A stretch of DNA of 64,000 bases from Cryptomeria japonica (lineage: Eukaryota > Streptophyta > Pinopsida > Cupressales > Cupressaceae), in NCBI RefSeq assembly GCF_030272615.1, contig NC_081405.1:154735613-154799612 (forward strand). The letters run 5' to 3'. Every line of letters starts with the position of its first letter. Positions within the stretch are counted from its first letter, which is position 1. Below are positions 1 to 11,269 of the stretch, piece by piece. A program made the translations under genes and the position numbers. The notes under the pieces are model-generated. The model saw only the letters and a list, made by a program, of their open reading frames with translations, did not search any database and had not been told where the DNA came from.

Positions 1-168
1 TCGGAATCTCCTGCCCTTTGGCCCTAATTTTTTCCAAGGCCAACTGTTGGGCGTTCTTCCTCTTAGATCTCTTTTTCTTTCTGATTTCTACCTGGAAATC
101 AGAGTCCTCGTCTCCCTCCATTCCTGAGAGAGTATCAGAGATAACCGAAACATGTGCTGCATGGATAT
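1..168 (-). CDS. Partial lysine-rich open frame at window edge
   Basis: An open frame of about 50 codons reads leftward off the window edge. It has an acidic stretch (GDEDSDFQ), then a basic cluster (RKKKRSKRKN), then a helical-looking tail (LALEKIRAKG). The base composition is richer in GC than the AT-rich DNA to its right, which is consistent with coding sequence. I do not recognise the family. It could be the last exon of a host gene or part of a transposon protein. Its apparent start runs into the hairpin at 158-213, so the true boundary is unknown. Confidence 0.25.
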
Positions 169-213
169 ATTTTTTGCTATTTTATAAAAAATAGTAAAAA
201 ATATATCCATGCA
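158..213. repeat. Near-perfect hairpin, arms about 26 bp
   Basis: The arm starting TGCATGGATATATTTTTT is matched by its reverse complement ending at 213, with one visible mismatch and a loop of a few bases. It could be a very short MITE, a small-RNA-forming hairpin or a chance fold-back. No target-site duplication is obvious. Confidence 0.75.
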
Positions 214-854
214 CTAAAGTTTCAAGTTATTAATATACACACACAAAAATTGAATAAAAAAAGGTAAAATTTACTAAACAAAGTGTGGGAGCTTGTGTAA
301 CTTCAATTTCAACATTTTATCAGCAACTAAATTATAATGTTTACTTTATAAAAAACTACATTCAAATTATTTTTTTAAGTTTTATTAAAATTCAAAACAT
401 ATATTTCACTTTCTATTTATTTAATTTTAAAAATTGAATCAGGATTGACCATTTCCTTTATAAAAGTGTGACACAACTTTGTACTTTTACCCCATATCAT
501 TACAAATTATCCATGAATATGTCTAAAACATCAAGCTCCTCCAACGCATGTTTCATTTCCTACCATATATCCACACATCTCATGTTATCTTCACATATAC
601 ACACTTCAAAAGAGAGCTAATTGCCATAACAACCATGTCAAACAACTAATCAGCCAATCCCAACCACTAAACGTGTGCATTTTTTATAAAATAAAGCTCG
701 CAAAATAGTGTAAACAAAATTCATAAACAACATGACTATACGAAACCATTATCCCCAAATTTACTTTTGCATATCTATTTTTTCAATATTAATTATTTTT
801 CTCATGTATAATCCACATATAAGATATTTAAACAAAGTCACAAATGACTTTAAT
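214..854. other. AT-rich intergenic sequence, nothing recognised
   Basis: No coding frame, recognisable repeat end or RNA gene is visible here. The sequence is strongly AT-rich with short homopolymer runs. Confidence 0.6.
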
Positions 855-1085
855 AGTATGCTTTTATGGTAAAAGCATGTGCACTTCAGAGGAATCAATC
901 TTCTGGTCTTCTTAAAGGTACCTCTTTTAAATGGTATTAGTTAGAGAATTGTTTAGCCTCGTCCATGAAAACCAATATGTGAATATCAAAACAATTTTCC
1001 TCCTATGTTTGATCAGTGGACCACATAATATTTATGTAGTGTTCACATCTATTTGGGATTCACCCCAATACCCATTAATGTTGCA
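855..1085 (-). pseudogene. Decayed terpene synthase fragment (exon 4 and exon 3 region)
   Basis: This stretch parallels 3985-4510 of the intact gene. 'ttttatggtaaaagcat' and 'gaattgtttagcctcgtcca' match the end of exon 4, and 'gattcaccccaatacc' near 1055 matches the start of exon 3. The order and strand are the same as in the intact gene, but much sequence between the matches is missing and no reading frame survives. It is a relic of a neighbouring tandem copy, older than the copy at 22736-23643 judging by its decay. Confidence 0.72.
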
Positions 1086-1522
1086 TACATAAAATAATAT
1101 TGATAACATTTATAATAGTATTGAAAGTTGTAGAATTATAAAGCATTAACTCAAAGCATTAAATAAGACTTCTTCAATTCTCCAAAACATTTCATTAAAG
1201 CACTTTTTTCACTTTACAATTGTATTAAGGATTATATAATATATTTTTAATAAATATTTATTTATTTTCTTAATTTTGAAAGTTCTTTAAAAAGAATTAT
1301 CACACATCTTTATGATTTTTTTTCTAAAATATTACACTTACAAAAAATATTATCACAAAATTTCATGAAATTCGTCTCAAAATTATTATATAGATTACTA
1401 TAAATAAGGAACTCCTATTAATTTATGATGTTGGAACTTCAATTACATTGTGAACTATCTTTTAGTTTGATTACAAAAATAAAAATGCATAAATGTAGAT
1501 GTAATTAAACTCTATTGAGAGC
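1086..1522 (-). other. 3' flank and probable 3' UTR of the terpene synthase
   Basis: AT-rich sequence directly after the stop codon. The part at about 1370-1470 (ttattatatagattac, aaggaactcc) is clearly related to 28310-28400, so it belongs to the duplicated terpene synthase unit. No unique polyadenylation site can be chosen in such AT-rich DNA. Confidence 0.5.
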
Positions 1523-4500
1523 CTACATGGTTATAGGATCAATAAGGATTTGAGTTACATGATTATGTATATCTTTATTTGAAAAACTAAAACCATCTCT
1601 TTCCTTGTAGAAATGAAGAAAACCTCTTGTAATGTCATAAGCATAATCTTTGCTACAAGTTGGAACACCATCATTTTTCAAGTACTCCCAATTTAATTCT
1701 TTGAGTCGTTCATCCAATAAATTCTTGACATAATTCAAGGCATCTTCTTCAGTCGATCCTGGGTTATCCCTTATATAACATGCTATGGATGAATTTGTTT
1801 CTCCTCTATCCACCTCACCCTTCACAACCAAAGATTGAATTTCATATTAAAATAAATAAATTATACTTACATCCAACTCAAATTTATTTATTTTAATGGC
1901 TATACATGGAATATTATTAATATTAAATTTAACATTATTACATACCTTAAAGGATTTCATGTCACCTCTTAATCTAAGACTCAAGCTTAAAAGATCATTG
2001 AATCTTGATGGATAATCAATTTTTGGAAGAATATTTTTAGAAAGAATCTCATCTATTGTTAATACAGGTTGCAATGTTGCTCCACGAGTTCCTGAACTAA
2101 GTGTTCCATTCTCTATGTATTCTGCCAAAGTTGGAATGTACCTTGTAGCAAGCCATTCAGCTTCTTGCATCATGGCATCTATATAAGCTTCCCACTACAT
2201 AAACAAAGAATAATTTTGAATCAAAAACAACAAAATACATATTGTTTTATTAGAAAATATAAAACTAATTTTAGCCTCATAGTATGTCTTAAAAAATATA
2301 TAAATCATTTAATTAAACAACCACCACCAAATAAACCAATACTCATGAATCATGGGTCAAGTGAGTTTAACTTGAAAACTACACAATTGAATCGTGATAG
2401 CAATATCATAAATTTAATAATATTTTAAAAATAATAATAACATAAACTATATAAACAAGAAAAAAAAATCCAAAACACATTTGATTGTTTTTAACAAAAA
2501 AAATAAAAAATGATAAAATAATTTTAATAAGGATTCAGTCATAATTAAATAAACCTGGGCATAGAAGAATATATTAAATTTGTACATAAATCGACAATCC
2601 AAGCCTATTAAATTTTTAATTATTATGAAGATGAACATTATTTTCACCCATAGTGCACAAGAACAATGGTTGACTTTATATTTAATAAAATTTAATTTTA
2701 CTAAATAATTGTACTCATCTTCTTTATAGTTTAATTTTTCAATTCACCTATAGAATTTTTCTTATTTTGACACAGTGTTGATCAACATGATAAAACTCTC
2801 AGACATCTAAGATTGATCTCAATTTGTAATTAAAAAACATAATTTTTTAATCTATGTTAAGATCTAAAAATGAAAGATATGAATTTATTTGAAAATTAAA
2901 ATAATATTTATATTTCCTCTTTCTCTAAAAAAATAATGAGGTTGAACAAATTTCAAGATGCATTATATGTATCTATAAGATATTTAATGTAAGTAAAACA
3001 TTTATTTTATGAAATGTTTAAGTATCATTCTAAAATAACAAAGCTCATATCATACCGCATCTTTAGAAGGGGCAAGAGTATCTCGGTGTTGAATCTTTGT
3101 AGCTTCTCGGTCCATTTCATTGACTGTCTCATACAATGACATGTACACAATTTTCATATATTGAGGAAGGTTGTATATAGATGTTGGATCCCACCTAAGA
3201 GACACATAAAAGACTTTAATTAGAATTATATACATATGTATTATTACATAAAACTAAAAAACTTGTGATTCAATACTTACTTCTTGATAGCCTCACTGAG
3301 GAGTTTGAGTTCATCAAGTGTTCCAAATGTGTCATATATATCATCTATATATGTTGCAATTGTAGAGAGCTTTGCTAAGCCAAATCTAAATGCAGAATAC
3401 CTCTCATCCTCACAAATTGCACATGCAACAAAAAAATATTCTACAGGACGATGACGAGCAAATTCTAATTCAGACAAACGAGACTCCTTCCACCATCTAC
3501 AATACAACATCCATACTAATGAACTTCTTATTTAAAAAAACAAAAATTCTAAAACAGGAAAACTAAAATTAACAATATAATTATAAAACAAAAAATCTCT
3601 CTAGAATTACTCACGTAGAGTAAGTTTTAAGCTCTTGTTGATGCAGTGACTGAATCGCGTTGAAGTCCATTTTAGCTAAAGATAAAAGTTTCAGGTTGCC
3701 CACCGTCCTAAGAAGCCAATTATCTTAGTTAAACTTTTGAAATATAAAATGACATTGCAAAGCCATGAATAGAAAACACATTTATCTAATACTATAGAAG
3801 TTGTTGCGACTACCTGACCCACGACTTGTTTTGTCCGTAGATTTGAATGTATTTCCTTGCTTCCAATCTCGGCAGATTGGTGTACCACCCATACTCCAGA
3901 TTGAATGATATCTGCATATAAAAAAGTTCTTATTACAATATAAACAAAGGATTTCTTATAATACAAAAAAAAATGAACAAGTTTTATGGTAAAAGCATCT
4001 CCAGTTCAGAGAGGAGTAAATCTTCTAGTCTTGTTAAGCTTACCTCTTGTAAAAGGTTGCAACTGATCCCACTCTTCTGTATAGCTTGACTTAAATATGT
4101 AGTGGAGAATTGTTTAGCCTCGTCCAAAATTTTCTCCCCAGGAAAAGCAATATGTGAAGCTCGAAACAGATTTAGAATACTTTTAATTTTATCCTCCTCT
4201 GTTTGCGCAGTGGAGCATAAGAACTGCCCATTTGCTGTTCTAAAGGCTCCCAACATTCCTGCCATCATATTTTCCACACTATTGTATTGGCAAATATAGC
4301 AATATCAATTGATCCCAATTATCAGATTAAATATAAGTTAACATGTTTCTTATTTTCACAATCAGATATATATCAAAACTTTTTGAGGTATTTACATTTA
4401 AAACAGAGATCATACCTGGAGAAACAGAATATCTATGGAGTCTAAGAATCCTAAAGCCCAATGCCATGGTGTTGAGATCTCTTGGGCTTTCACCCCAAGA

Positions 4501-5280
4501 CCTGTTGCATTCCATTCAAACTTTTATATACATATTGATGGCATATTGTCTTATAATAATAAATAGTAGAAACAAACCTGTAAATAAAATCAAGGGCTTC
4601 TTTGATTTCCTTCTGAAAATGTCGATCTATTCCAAGACGTTCGATATTATCCACCAGGACAAGAAGTGGGTAAACATTATTTGCATGTGATTCGCTGAAC
4701 ATTTCTTTGATCTCGGTAATAAGGCTACCACAATGTTGAGCCTGTGAAATCCCGACAACAATGTGCTTTACATTTTAATTTAAAAAGAAAATGTAATTTA
4801 AGAATTTATGATATTATTAATGGAATTCAATTGTATAGTTTTTTACTCAAATTTATTAACTCGTATTTCATAAATAATGATTCACAAGAATCCATCCCCA
4901 TAAAAATAAAACATTGCAACAGATTTTTCTCTTGTAAGTACAATTCAGTTGTAATTAGAACAGCATTTAGTAGTTTTATTCTGGCATACAACAGAAATAT
5001 TTCAAAAGCTGTAACAAATAAATAAAACAGTAGAAAAACTAAATTAGCTTGCCTCATAAGACCGGTTTGGAAGAGACTGTATGAAATTGTCGTTCCACAA
5101 GTTAGGATGATGTTTACCAGTGCGCCGCAAAGGGATTTCAGCTTTAGTTAAGGCCTGATTAAGCTTCTTCCTTCGTGCCAACAATGGCACTGTTTTACTA
5201 GTGCAAAGGTGGGCAGGGTGATTAAGTTTGAGAGTGTGACACAAGCTCAAATTACAAGGCAAAATGGAGATCAGAGCCAT
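1523..5280 (-). CDS. Monoterpene synthase-type terpene synthase (TPS-d), ten exons
   Basis: Probably a plastid class I terpene synthase that ionises geranyl diphosphate with Mg2+/Mn2+ to make monoterpenes. Exons, in transcript order: 5280-5053, 4741-4578, 4501-4416, 4258-4044, 3911-3814, 3707-3615, 3496-3281, 3194-3056, 2194-1946, 1819-1523. Phases agree throughout and give 594 residues with no internal stop; ten exons is the known layout of conifer monoterpene synthases. Residues 1-51 look like a transit peptide. RRx8W is at 52-62, the RxR motif (RHR) at 309-311, the DDxxD motif (DDIYD) at 346-350, and the NSE/DTE equivalent [10 protein letters not shown] runs to 498. The C terminus (DPITM) is typical. 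The start is the first Met after a TATA box. Intron 1 has a GC donor. The product (pinene, sabinene, limonene or other) cannot be told from motifs. It appears intact; relics of sister copies lie on both sides. Confidence 0.93.
2339..2412 (+). repeat. Intronic repeat, copy 1 (intron 8)
   Basis: A unit of about 75-95 bp marked by 'actcatgaatcatgg', 'tttaacttgaaaactac' and 'acaattgaatc'. It recurs inverted in intron 1 (4803-4898) and as both arms of the inverted repeat in the truncated paralogue (23115-23195 and 23313-23392). It is probably the end of a small non-autonomous element that prefers or has persisted in these introns. Confidence 0.6.
4803..4898 (-). repeat. Intronic repeat, copy 2 (intron 1)
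   Basis: Reverse-strand copy of the unit at 2339-2412, with 'gaattcaattgtatagtt', 'taataatgattcacaag' type blocks in the same order. The matching place in the truncated paralogue carries the same copy (23115-23195), so this insertion is older than the duplication of the gene. Confidence 0.6.
5051..5052 (-). other. GC splice donor of terpene synthase intron 1
   Basis: Exon 1 must end after TCTTATGAG, where the intron starts GCAAGC rather than GT. Frame and protein alignment (RSYE then AQHCGSL) demand this junction, and GC donors usually sit in just this AG|GCAAG context. The truncated paralogue has GAG|GTAAGC at the matching site (23419/23418), so GC is probably a derived T-to-C change. Confidence 0.8.
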
Positions 5281-5690
5281 TGTTTATTGCAAGAGATAAA
5301 TCCTTACTGCAAGAGAAATCTTTTTTATAGAGAAAAATGATAGAATGGTACAAAACAAGGATCCAAATTTTCCCATTTTGTAAAATAATTTATCCCAGGG
5401 CGCCCTCGTAGGTAGTGACCCACATGTTCAACTCTCTGTACTTTATTCTGCCATTAAAGGCTGTCATACATAATATATTTAATTTGTTTGTTACACCTAC
5501 GCTCAAATATTCAACATGGTATCGTTATTGTTTATTATAAGTTGTAATTATTTTCAGTTTATGCTCTCTAACATTAAAATAAACAATTGTTTTACATTGC
5601 ACATGTGAAATCATTCTACTATAAATAAATATTTTAGATCACATGTTTCGTACATTTGTAAAATATGCTTTCTATTGTGTACAATGAAAA
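5281..5690 (-). promoter_or_regulatory. Upstream region of the terpene synthase, shared with paralogues
   Basis: The first 200 bases are closely matched by 23644-23850 upstream of the truncated copy. The more distal part (gctctctaacat, taaataaatattttagat) recurs at about 24080-24210 and at 48168-48260. The repeated tract 'gcaagagataaatccttactgcaagag' sits just above the start codon in both copies. No named cis element beyond the TATA box can be defended. Confidence 0.6.
5322..5328 (-). promoter_or_regulatory. TATA box of the terpene synthase
   Basis: TATAAAA on the minus strand, 42-48 bases before the ATG at 5280, implies a very short leader. The same box and flanks are kept in the truncated paralogue at about 23688-23694, which supports it as the real promoter element. 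Confidence 0.65.
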
Positions 5691-6350
5691 GTTATTTCAA
5701 AGGAATGAATGAACATAATAAAAAATCATTCAAAATTATAAAATATAAAAACAAGCGAAATTAAGTTAAAATGAGGTCAAATAAACATATAATTTAATGA
5801 AATAAAATTATGTCAAACCTCTTATTAGGTAGATTTGTCCAATATGGTTGGTAGATGTGTGCTCACTCTAAGATAAAGGGTGGAGGATGGAGGAGAGGAA
5901 TAAAGGAATTAAAATTTCCTTTTGAGTAGGTGAGGGGGACAAACCCATGTGCTTGATGTGATGGGAGGATTTGATTCACTTAAAGATTAAGTATATGCAC
6001 ATGATTAAGGTGGGGAGGAGATTAGGATTAGGATTAGGATTAGGATGCAAGTGAGAAATATTGGAGGATTTGACACTTGGAGAGAGAAATGGAGGAGGAA
6101 TTAAAAATTTAATTTTAATTCCATGAGGAAAAGGGGAATAAATAAATTAAATTAAATAAATAAGGGTGTTAAATAGATGAAGGGCTAAGTAGTAGTGTTG
6201 AATAGAACCTTAAGAAATAGACTAGAAAATGGAGAAATATAAATGATTAATTAAATAATAATAAATTATTTAATTAATATAAATATCTAGAATAGACAAA
6301 TGATGGGGATAAATTGACCGAACGCCTATGGCCAATTGTAGATGTCTACA
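5690..6350 (-). mobile_element. LTR-like repeat of an unnamed element
   Basis: Read on the minus strand, an A/G-rich tract (6366-6351, caaagaggggtaaaa type) is followed by TGTAGACATC, which looks like a polypurine tract next to an LTR start. A second diverged copy in the same orientation lies at about 48330-49076 with the same junction. The far boundary is unclear because the homology runs on into terpene synthase upstream sequence. Treated as the 3' LTR of the element whose inside lies to the right. Confidence 0.5.
6021..6045. repeat. Short tandem repeat GGATTA
   Basis: About four units of a GGATTA hexamer inside the LTR-like repeat. The copy at 48740-48770 has a related but imperfect version. 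It is not the plant telomere repeat (TTTAGGG). Confidence 0.8.
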
Positions 6351-6366
6351 TTTTACCCCTCTTTGA

Positions 6367-8488
6367 GATGGTGCTACAAAGTAACATCCTTTAAAAGAAG
6401 ATTGAGGCATAGAGATTGGAAGAAAATACTTAGATTAGAGAAAATGTCCCAATCATTCAGAGGAGTGACTAGGAGGAAAGATGATAGGAGATGTAGTGTG
6501 TCTAAAGTGAACTCACTAGCACTAGTGGAAGATACATGGATAACACTTGAAAGGGAAATACATGTGACCATTGGAGGTTCGGTCTCAGAATTAGAAACAA
6601 GAACTTGTAATGTAGATGAAGGAGAAGATACCTGAAGTGATGATTCGTCTACTTATGGCATCTCTTCTTCATCAAATTCATTTTGTTCTTGATCACCCTC
6701 TTGACCATAAATTAACTCTTCATTAGGATGCTCACCCTCCTCTTGTTCATTTGGTACTTCTAACTCTAATATTTCTTGAACATTAGAACTTGAGGGTTCT
6801 CCTTGAGCTTTTCTTTTCTTAGACTCAACTGTGAACTTCAACTTAGGAGCCTTTTTTGAAGTGGCAAGAGCCTTCTTGTTCTTAATTCTAATATTTGATC
6901 TTCTTCCCATTGGGCCAGCAATGTCATCATTAGAACTAGAAGAGAAAGGTTTCATGGGAACACCATACAAAGATAACCAAACATTGGTATTCATTAGAAT
7001 ATTTTGAAATCATTCCTTGATGGACTTACATTCCTTTTGCAACCATTGAATGAGAGGCAAAGGAGTAGAAGAAACTTTATTCTTCTCATACATAGGATCC
7101 AATATATCATCGTCTTCCTCTGAATCATCAGGAACATCAGCAAGGCCAAAGTTTTCAATTTGTTCAAAACTTAGTCGACAATAGTCAAGTTTCCTTACAT
7201 CATTCTCAAACCTACAATCATCCCAAATATCTTCAATTGGATGCATATGTACATATGCCTTCTTCAGCTTATTTGTCATTCCTTTGTAATCAAAATCCTT
7301 CATGTCTTTAAAGAACCTCATGGTAACCCTTCTCATTTCCTCCTCCATTGCTCTAGCTTTGAAAATGGAAGTAATGGAGTATCTACCAATAGAAAGAGAA
7401 AATTTCAAACCTGTCTTATGAGAACCTGATTGGGCCTCATGTACAACATTCATCTGACGAGCTAGTTCCATCAATACAATCTTGTAAGAAGGATACTTAG
7501 GGAGCATGAAAGGATCATCAGTGAAACAACCAACCTTGAGGTATGTGAAAATCGAAAATTGGAGGAACATGCATCCATATTGGTTAACCACTTCCCAAAC
7601 ATGATCAGATACCCTTTATTGTATAAATTATTGTTCAACATAACCAAATAATTCATCATTTACTCTTCACAAATGACTATGACTATTTTGAAGAACTAAC
7701 TAGGACTAATATTTATGTACCTCAATCTGCCTTCTATCACCCATTGTAGACAAACTAGGAAAATGTCTCATTGAAGCTGCAATGTACACCAAGTATGAAG
7801 TCATATAAAATTTGATCATAGTAGGTACCTTGGTGAGTTGTTCACGGATGGCATCACTGATCTATTTTTTCCAAAATATCTTCTCTTTTTTTTGTCTGAT
7901 CACATGAATGTATTGATGCATCCATTTATAGAAGGTATTAGAGGTAGGTAGACCTTTCACTCTGCTGAAAAGAGTTATCAAATCATTGACCTCTTCAATG
8001 AAGTCACATTGGGGAAGAGTTTCTGACCATCTTGCAATGGTAGGTCTTGGGGTCTTCAACCAGTTATCATTCATGTTCTTTCTGCACTTGTTAAAAATTC
8101 TATCAAAATAAGCTATGGTTGATTGCATTGTAATATCAGTATACCTCTCAATGTTGGGACACTTGAAAACTGAATCAAATAATTCCTCATCTAACCCGAT
8201 TAATTTCTTTCCATCTTCATCCTTTACACTTCTACTGATGGGGTCAAAGTTATTTTGGATTGCCATTACAAACTCAAGATCTTGAGCTGACATTTAGAAA
8301 GCAACCACCAAATGAATTCTATTGTTGATAACATGTTCCATGTCATGATATGAAGGTGGTTTCTCAATCCTCTTAAGAAACTCATCTAGGTCAACATGAC
8401 CTATCTCTGTATCTCTTATGTGATCAATGTTTGAATTAACTGAAGAAGGAGGAAAGACTGGATGAGGGTCTTGCTTCTTGAATTCCAT
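6367..8488 (-). mobile_element. Coding interior of an unrecognised LTR-like element
   Basis: Long open stretches on the minus strand cover most of 6653-8488. The predicted protein starts MEFKKQDPHPVF at 8488 and has a middle with many charged and aromatic residues (DDCRFENDV, LPLIQWLQKE), acidic patches, and a basic then acidic Q/E-rich tail. No zinc knuckle, protease, reverse transcriptase or integrase motif is seen. The position next to a polypurine-like tract and LTR-like repeat suggests a gag-like or structural protein of a retroelement, but this is inference; a decayed host multigene family is the alternative. The element is broken, with a handful of interruptions. Confidence 0.4.
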
Positions 8489-8755
8489 CTCTCACCTTGT
8501 TTGGAGAAACTTTCATCATTGATATAATAATAACACTAAGAGAAAAAGACACTCATCGGTATTATAATAATACATTTGATCTTTTACTTTTTTCATATGA
8601 CTTGAACATATCTTCAGTAAATAGTATACTTGAAACAATTAGGGTTTCCAAAAAAACCTTTTGACAAATCGATATCTTCATGATAAAGAATCACCATTAC
8701 GTGTGTCCAATAAATGAATTTTAAATTGATAAACTTAAAAAAATCATTTATAAAA
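8489..8755. other. AT-rich leader, nothing recognised
   Basis: Sequence between the unrecognised coding interior and the hairpin tract. It holds no open frame or repeat that I can defend. Confidence 0.5.
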
Positions 8756-9179
8756 AAGTGTGGATTGAAAGATATAATTAGGGTTTAAAAATCCTAACCA
8801 CATTTAAAAGATACCAAAAATAGGTGTAATTTGGGTTTTTTAACCCGAATTACACATATTAGAAAAAATATGAAAAGATATGTCGATCGGGTTTCTCAAC
8901 CCGCTGAAAAACTAACAAAGGAAAAACCAGCGAAAATAGATGGATAGTCGGTTTGTAAACCTGTCGAACACCTCAAAGGAAAAGCCAACATTCATTAGTG
9001 GTTAGCAGGGTTATAGACTCACCAAACACCAAAGCTTGGTGTATGGCGGGCTCGTAGCCCCACCAAACACCTGAGCATAAGAAAGGTCGTAGGTGGATGT
9101 CGGGGTTGCCGACCCATCACACACCACCATGTGGTGTGTGGTGGGTCAATGACCCCACCAACACCACAGTTTGGTATCG
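8756..9179. repeat. Tract of GC-rich mini-hairpins, left part
   Basis: Successive imperfect units each fold on themselves, for example GGGTTTCTCAACCCG near 8890 and the pair GGTGGGTC/GACCCCACC centred near 9150. The units share a core of GGGTTxxxAACCC or GTGGGxxxxCCCAC but differ in length. The tract is split by the Gypsy insertion at 9185 and resumes at 21901. Confidence 0.65.
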
Positions 9180-10838
9180 TAACATGTAGTACCCCTACTC
9201 GTTTGAACTCATTAGACTCATACTTTATTATTGTTTGTTTTCAGTGGATACATTACCATGATGTGTTATTTTGATTTTTATGACATTATTTCATGCTTTA
9301 TCTGGATATGAGATGCATAATTTATTTGCAATATTTTAGTACTTGTGATTTATGGCATTTTATGGATTATTGCTATGTACTGACATTTTACTTTATTTAT
9401 GCAATGTGGAATTATATGTTGTGTCTGCAAGTGTATTGGATGCAAGGGGACAATTTTCCTTCACTCATTTCAGTGAGACAGGGAACGTCATGATTCTCCT
9501 TCATCGGTGTGTATATCATGTTTTCTATATTGTATATATGCATGTGTGGTTCGGTGATGCAGGATATTGTAGGTACAAGTACCAGGTAGGTACGGGGTAT
9601 CATCTCCACCTGGCTTCACAGGTCTGAGTGTGCCTTATATTTTTCGATGGAAGTGGAGGAGATAGTAGTTGACCCTATTTTATTCAGTTACACTCGTGTG
9701 AGTGTCGTCAGTTGGTCGTCATATCAGTTTGTTCGGTCTTCGTATTTTTATCATTTTGATCTTCTTATGAGTCTTTGCTTTGATTTGCTCAGTCGTGTGT
9801 TTAGTGGTTTTAATTAATTAATTAAATTTATGGTATTATCTCGGAATTGTTTATGCATTGAGATTTTAAATTTAGTTAATTAAAAGAAATTATTAAATTA
9901 AGTTGCAAGCTGCATGATATTAGAAATATATTTTTATTAAAGTTTTTTGTGGAAAAATAAATTAAATCAATGGTATTTATTATTTCTAGAATTATAAATA
10001 AATAAAAGAATAAAAGAATAAATAAATGAATGAATAAAATAATTAATTAGAATTAAAGTATTGCTTTAATTTCTTTATTTAGAAAATTAATTAATTTGCA
10101 TGAGAAAAGAAAAGAAAGAAAAATGATTTCTAATTATTGCATGTTAACTTATCCCTTTGTTAGAATTGGAAAAGAAAATAAAATTATTTTTATTCTTAAT
10201 TTAGATTTTTGAGAAAAAAAGTTATTCAACCTAGAATTTTAGTTTAAAAAGAGGAATAGGTCATTATTTTAGGGGACACAGAAAACAGGTTGAGAAATTG
10301 AAGTGAAGAAATTTATTGGAAGCTTATTGAAAAAATTAGGGCTCTTCTACAGATTTCTTCCAAGAAAGCTATACCAAGTTGGATGACTTCTTTGATTGTA
10401 GGTTTTTAGAAAATATTTCTATTTTTCTCTGAATGATATGTTTGTAAATTATTTGTCAGTTTCAAAACCCTCTTCTGGTTAATTCAGGTTTTGAACTAAA
10501 ATTATTGCCTGATGTTAATTTTCTAGTGTGTGGGAGTAATTTAATTTTGAGAACATTGGGAAAATTATTATGGAAAAGTTATTCTCTCTAGTTTGATTTA
10601 TTCTAATAGTCCTTTAAATAAATCTATGTGATTTCCTTAGAAATAAATTTAATTGTGAATTAAATTTATTGGATTATCTAATGTTAAAAAAAAAATGTAA
10701 TTGAAATAAAATTCTGGGAATGAATTTTATTGAATAGGAAGAATTTATTTCTATGTAAATTTTGTTAAATGGTTTTTATGGATTTGGAAATTAATTTCAT
10801 GTTTTAAAAATATATATATATATAATAAATAACTTTAG

Positions 10839-10975
10839 GTAGCGGCTACCTACGGTAGCATCCACTACCGACGGTAGTACACAGTACTACCGACGGTAGT
10901 ACTTGTTACCGAAGGTAGCAGTGCTACCAGTGGTAGCATAGGCTACCGTGCGATAGCATGGGTTACCGTGCCAGG
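10839..10975. repeat. Array of GGTAGC/GCTACC palindromes in the 5' LTR
   Basis: About ten GGTAGC-type half-sites alternate with GCTACC-type half-sites, separated by spacers such as GACGGTAG and GCATCCAC. Many adjacent pairs can form short stems. This GC-rich island sits in an otherwise AT-rich LTR. Confidence 0.85.
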
Positions 10976-11064
10976 TCCAACGTGTTAACGCTTTTTGTTT
11001 TTTTTTTGTTTTTTTTACCCTGTGCATATTTATGTGTTGTATTATGTGATATGTATATAAATAG

Positions 11065-11067
<3 letters not shown>

Positions 11068-11112
<45 letters not shown>

Positions 11113-11225
11113 ATATATATATTTATATATTAGATGTGTTTTCTTTATGGTGGTTATTATAATATTTTAACTATTATTAAAATACTAGTGAAGAGCTGAT
11201 ATATATATTTGTAATATAATTATAA

Positions 11226-11264
<39 letters not shown>
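11068..11264. repeat. GT and TA microsatellites in the 5' LTR
   Basis: A pure GT run (11068-11111) and a TA run (11227-11264). The matching 3' LTR segment is several hundred bases longer, so these tracts have changed since insertion. Confidence 0.9.

Positions 11265-11269
<5 letters not shown>

Noticed and set aside
6021-6045. Interstitial telomere repeat
   Set aside because: The unit is GGATTA, not the plant telomere unit TTTAGGG.
9293-9627. Open frames repeated at 9352-9627 and 17931-18206
   Set aside because: They lie at the same place in the two LTRs of G1 and are kept only because the LTRs are similar; no protein family fits.
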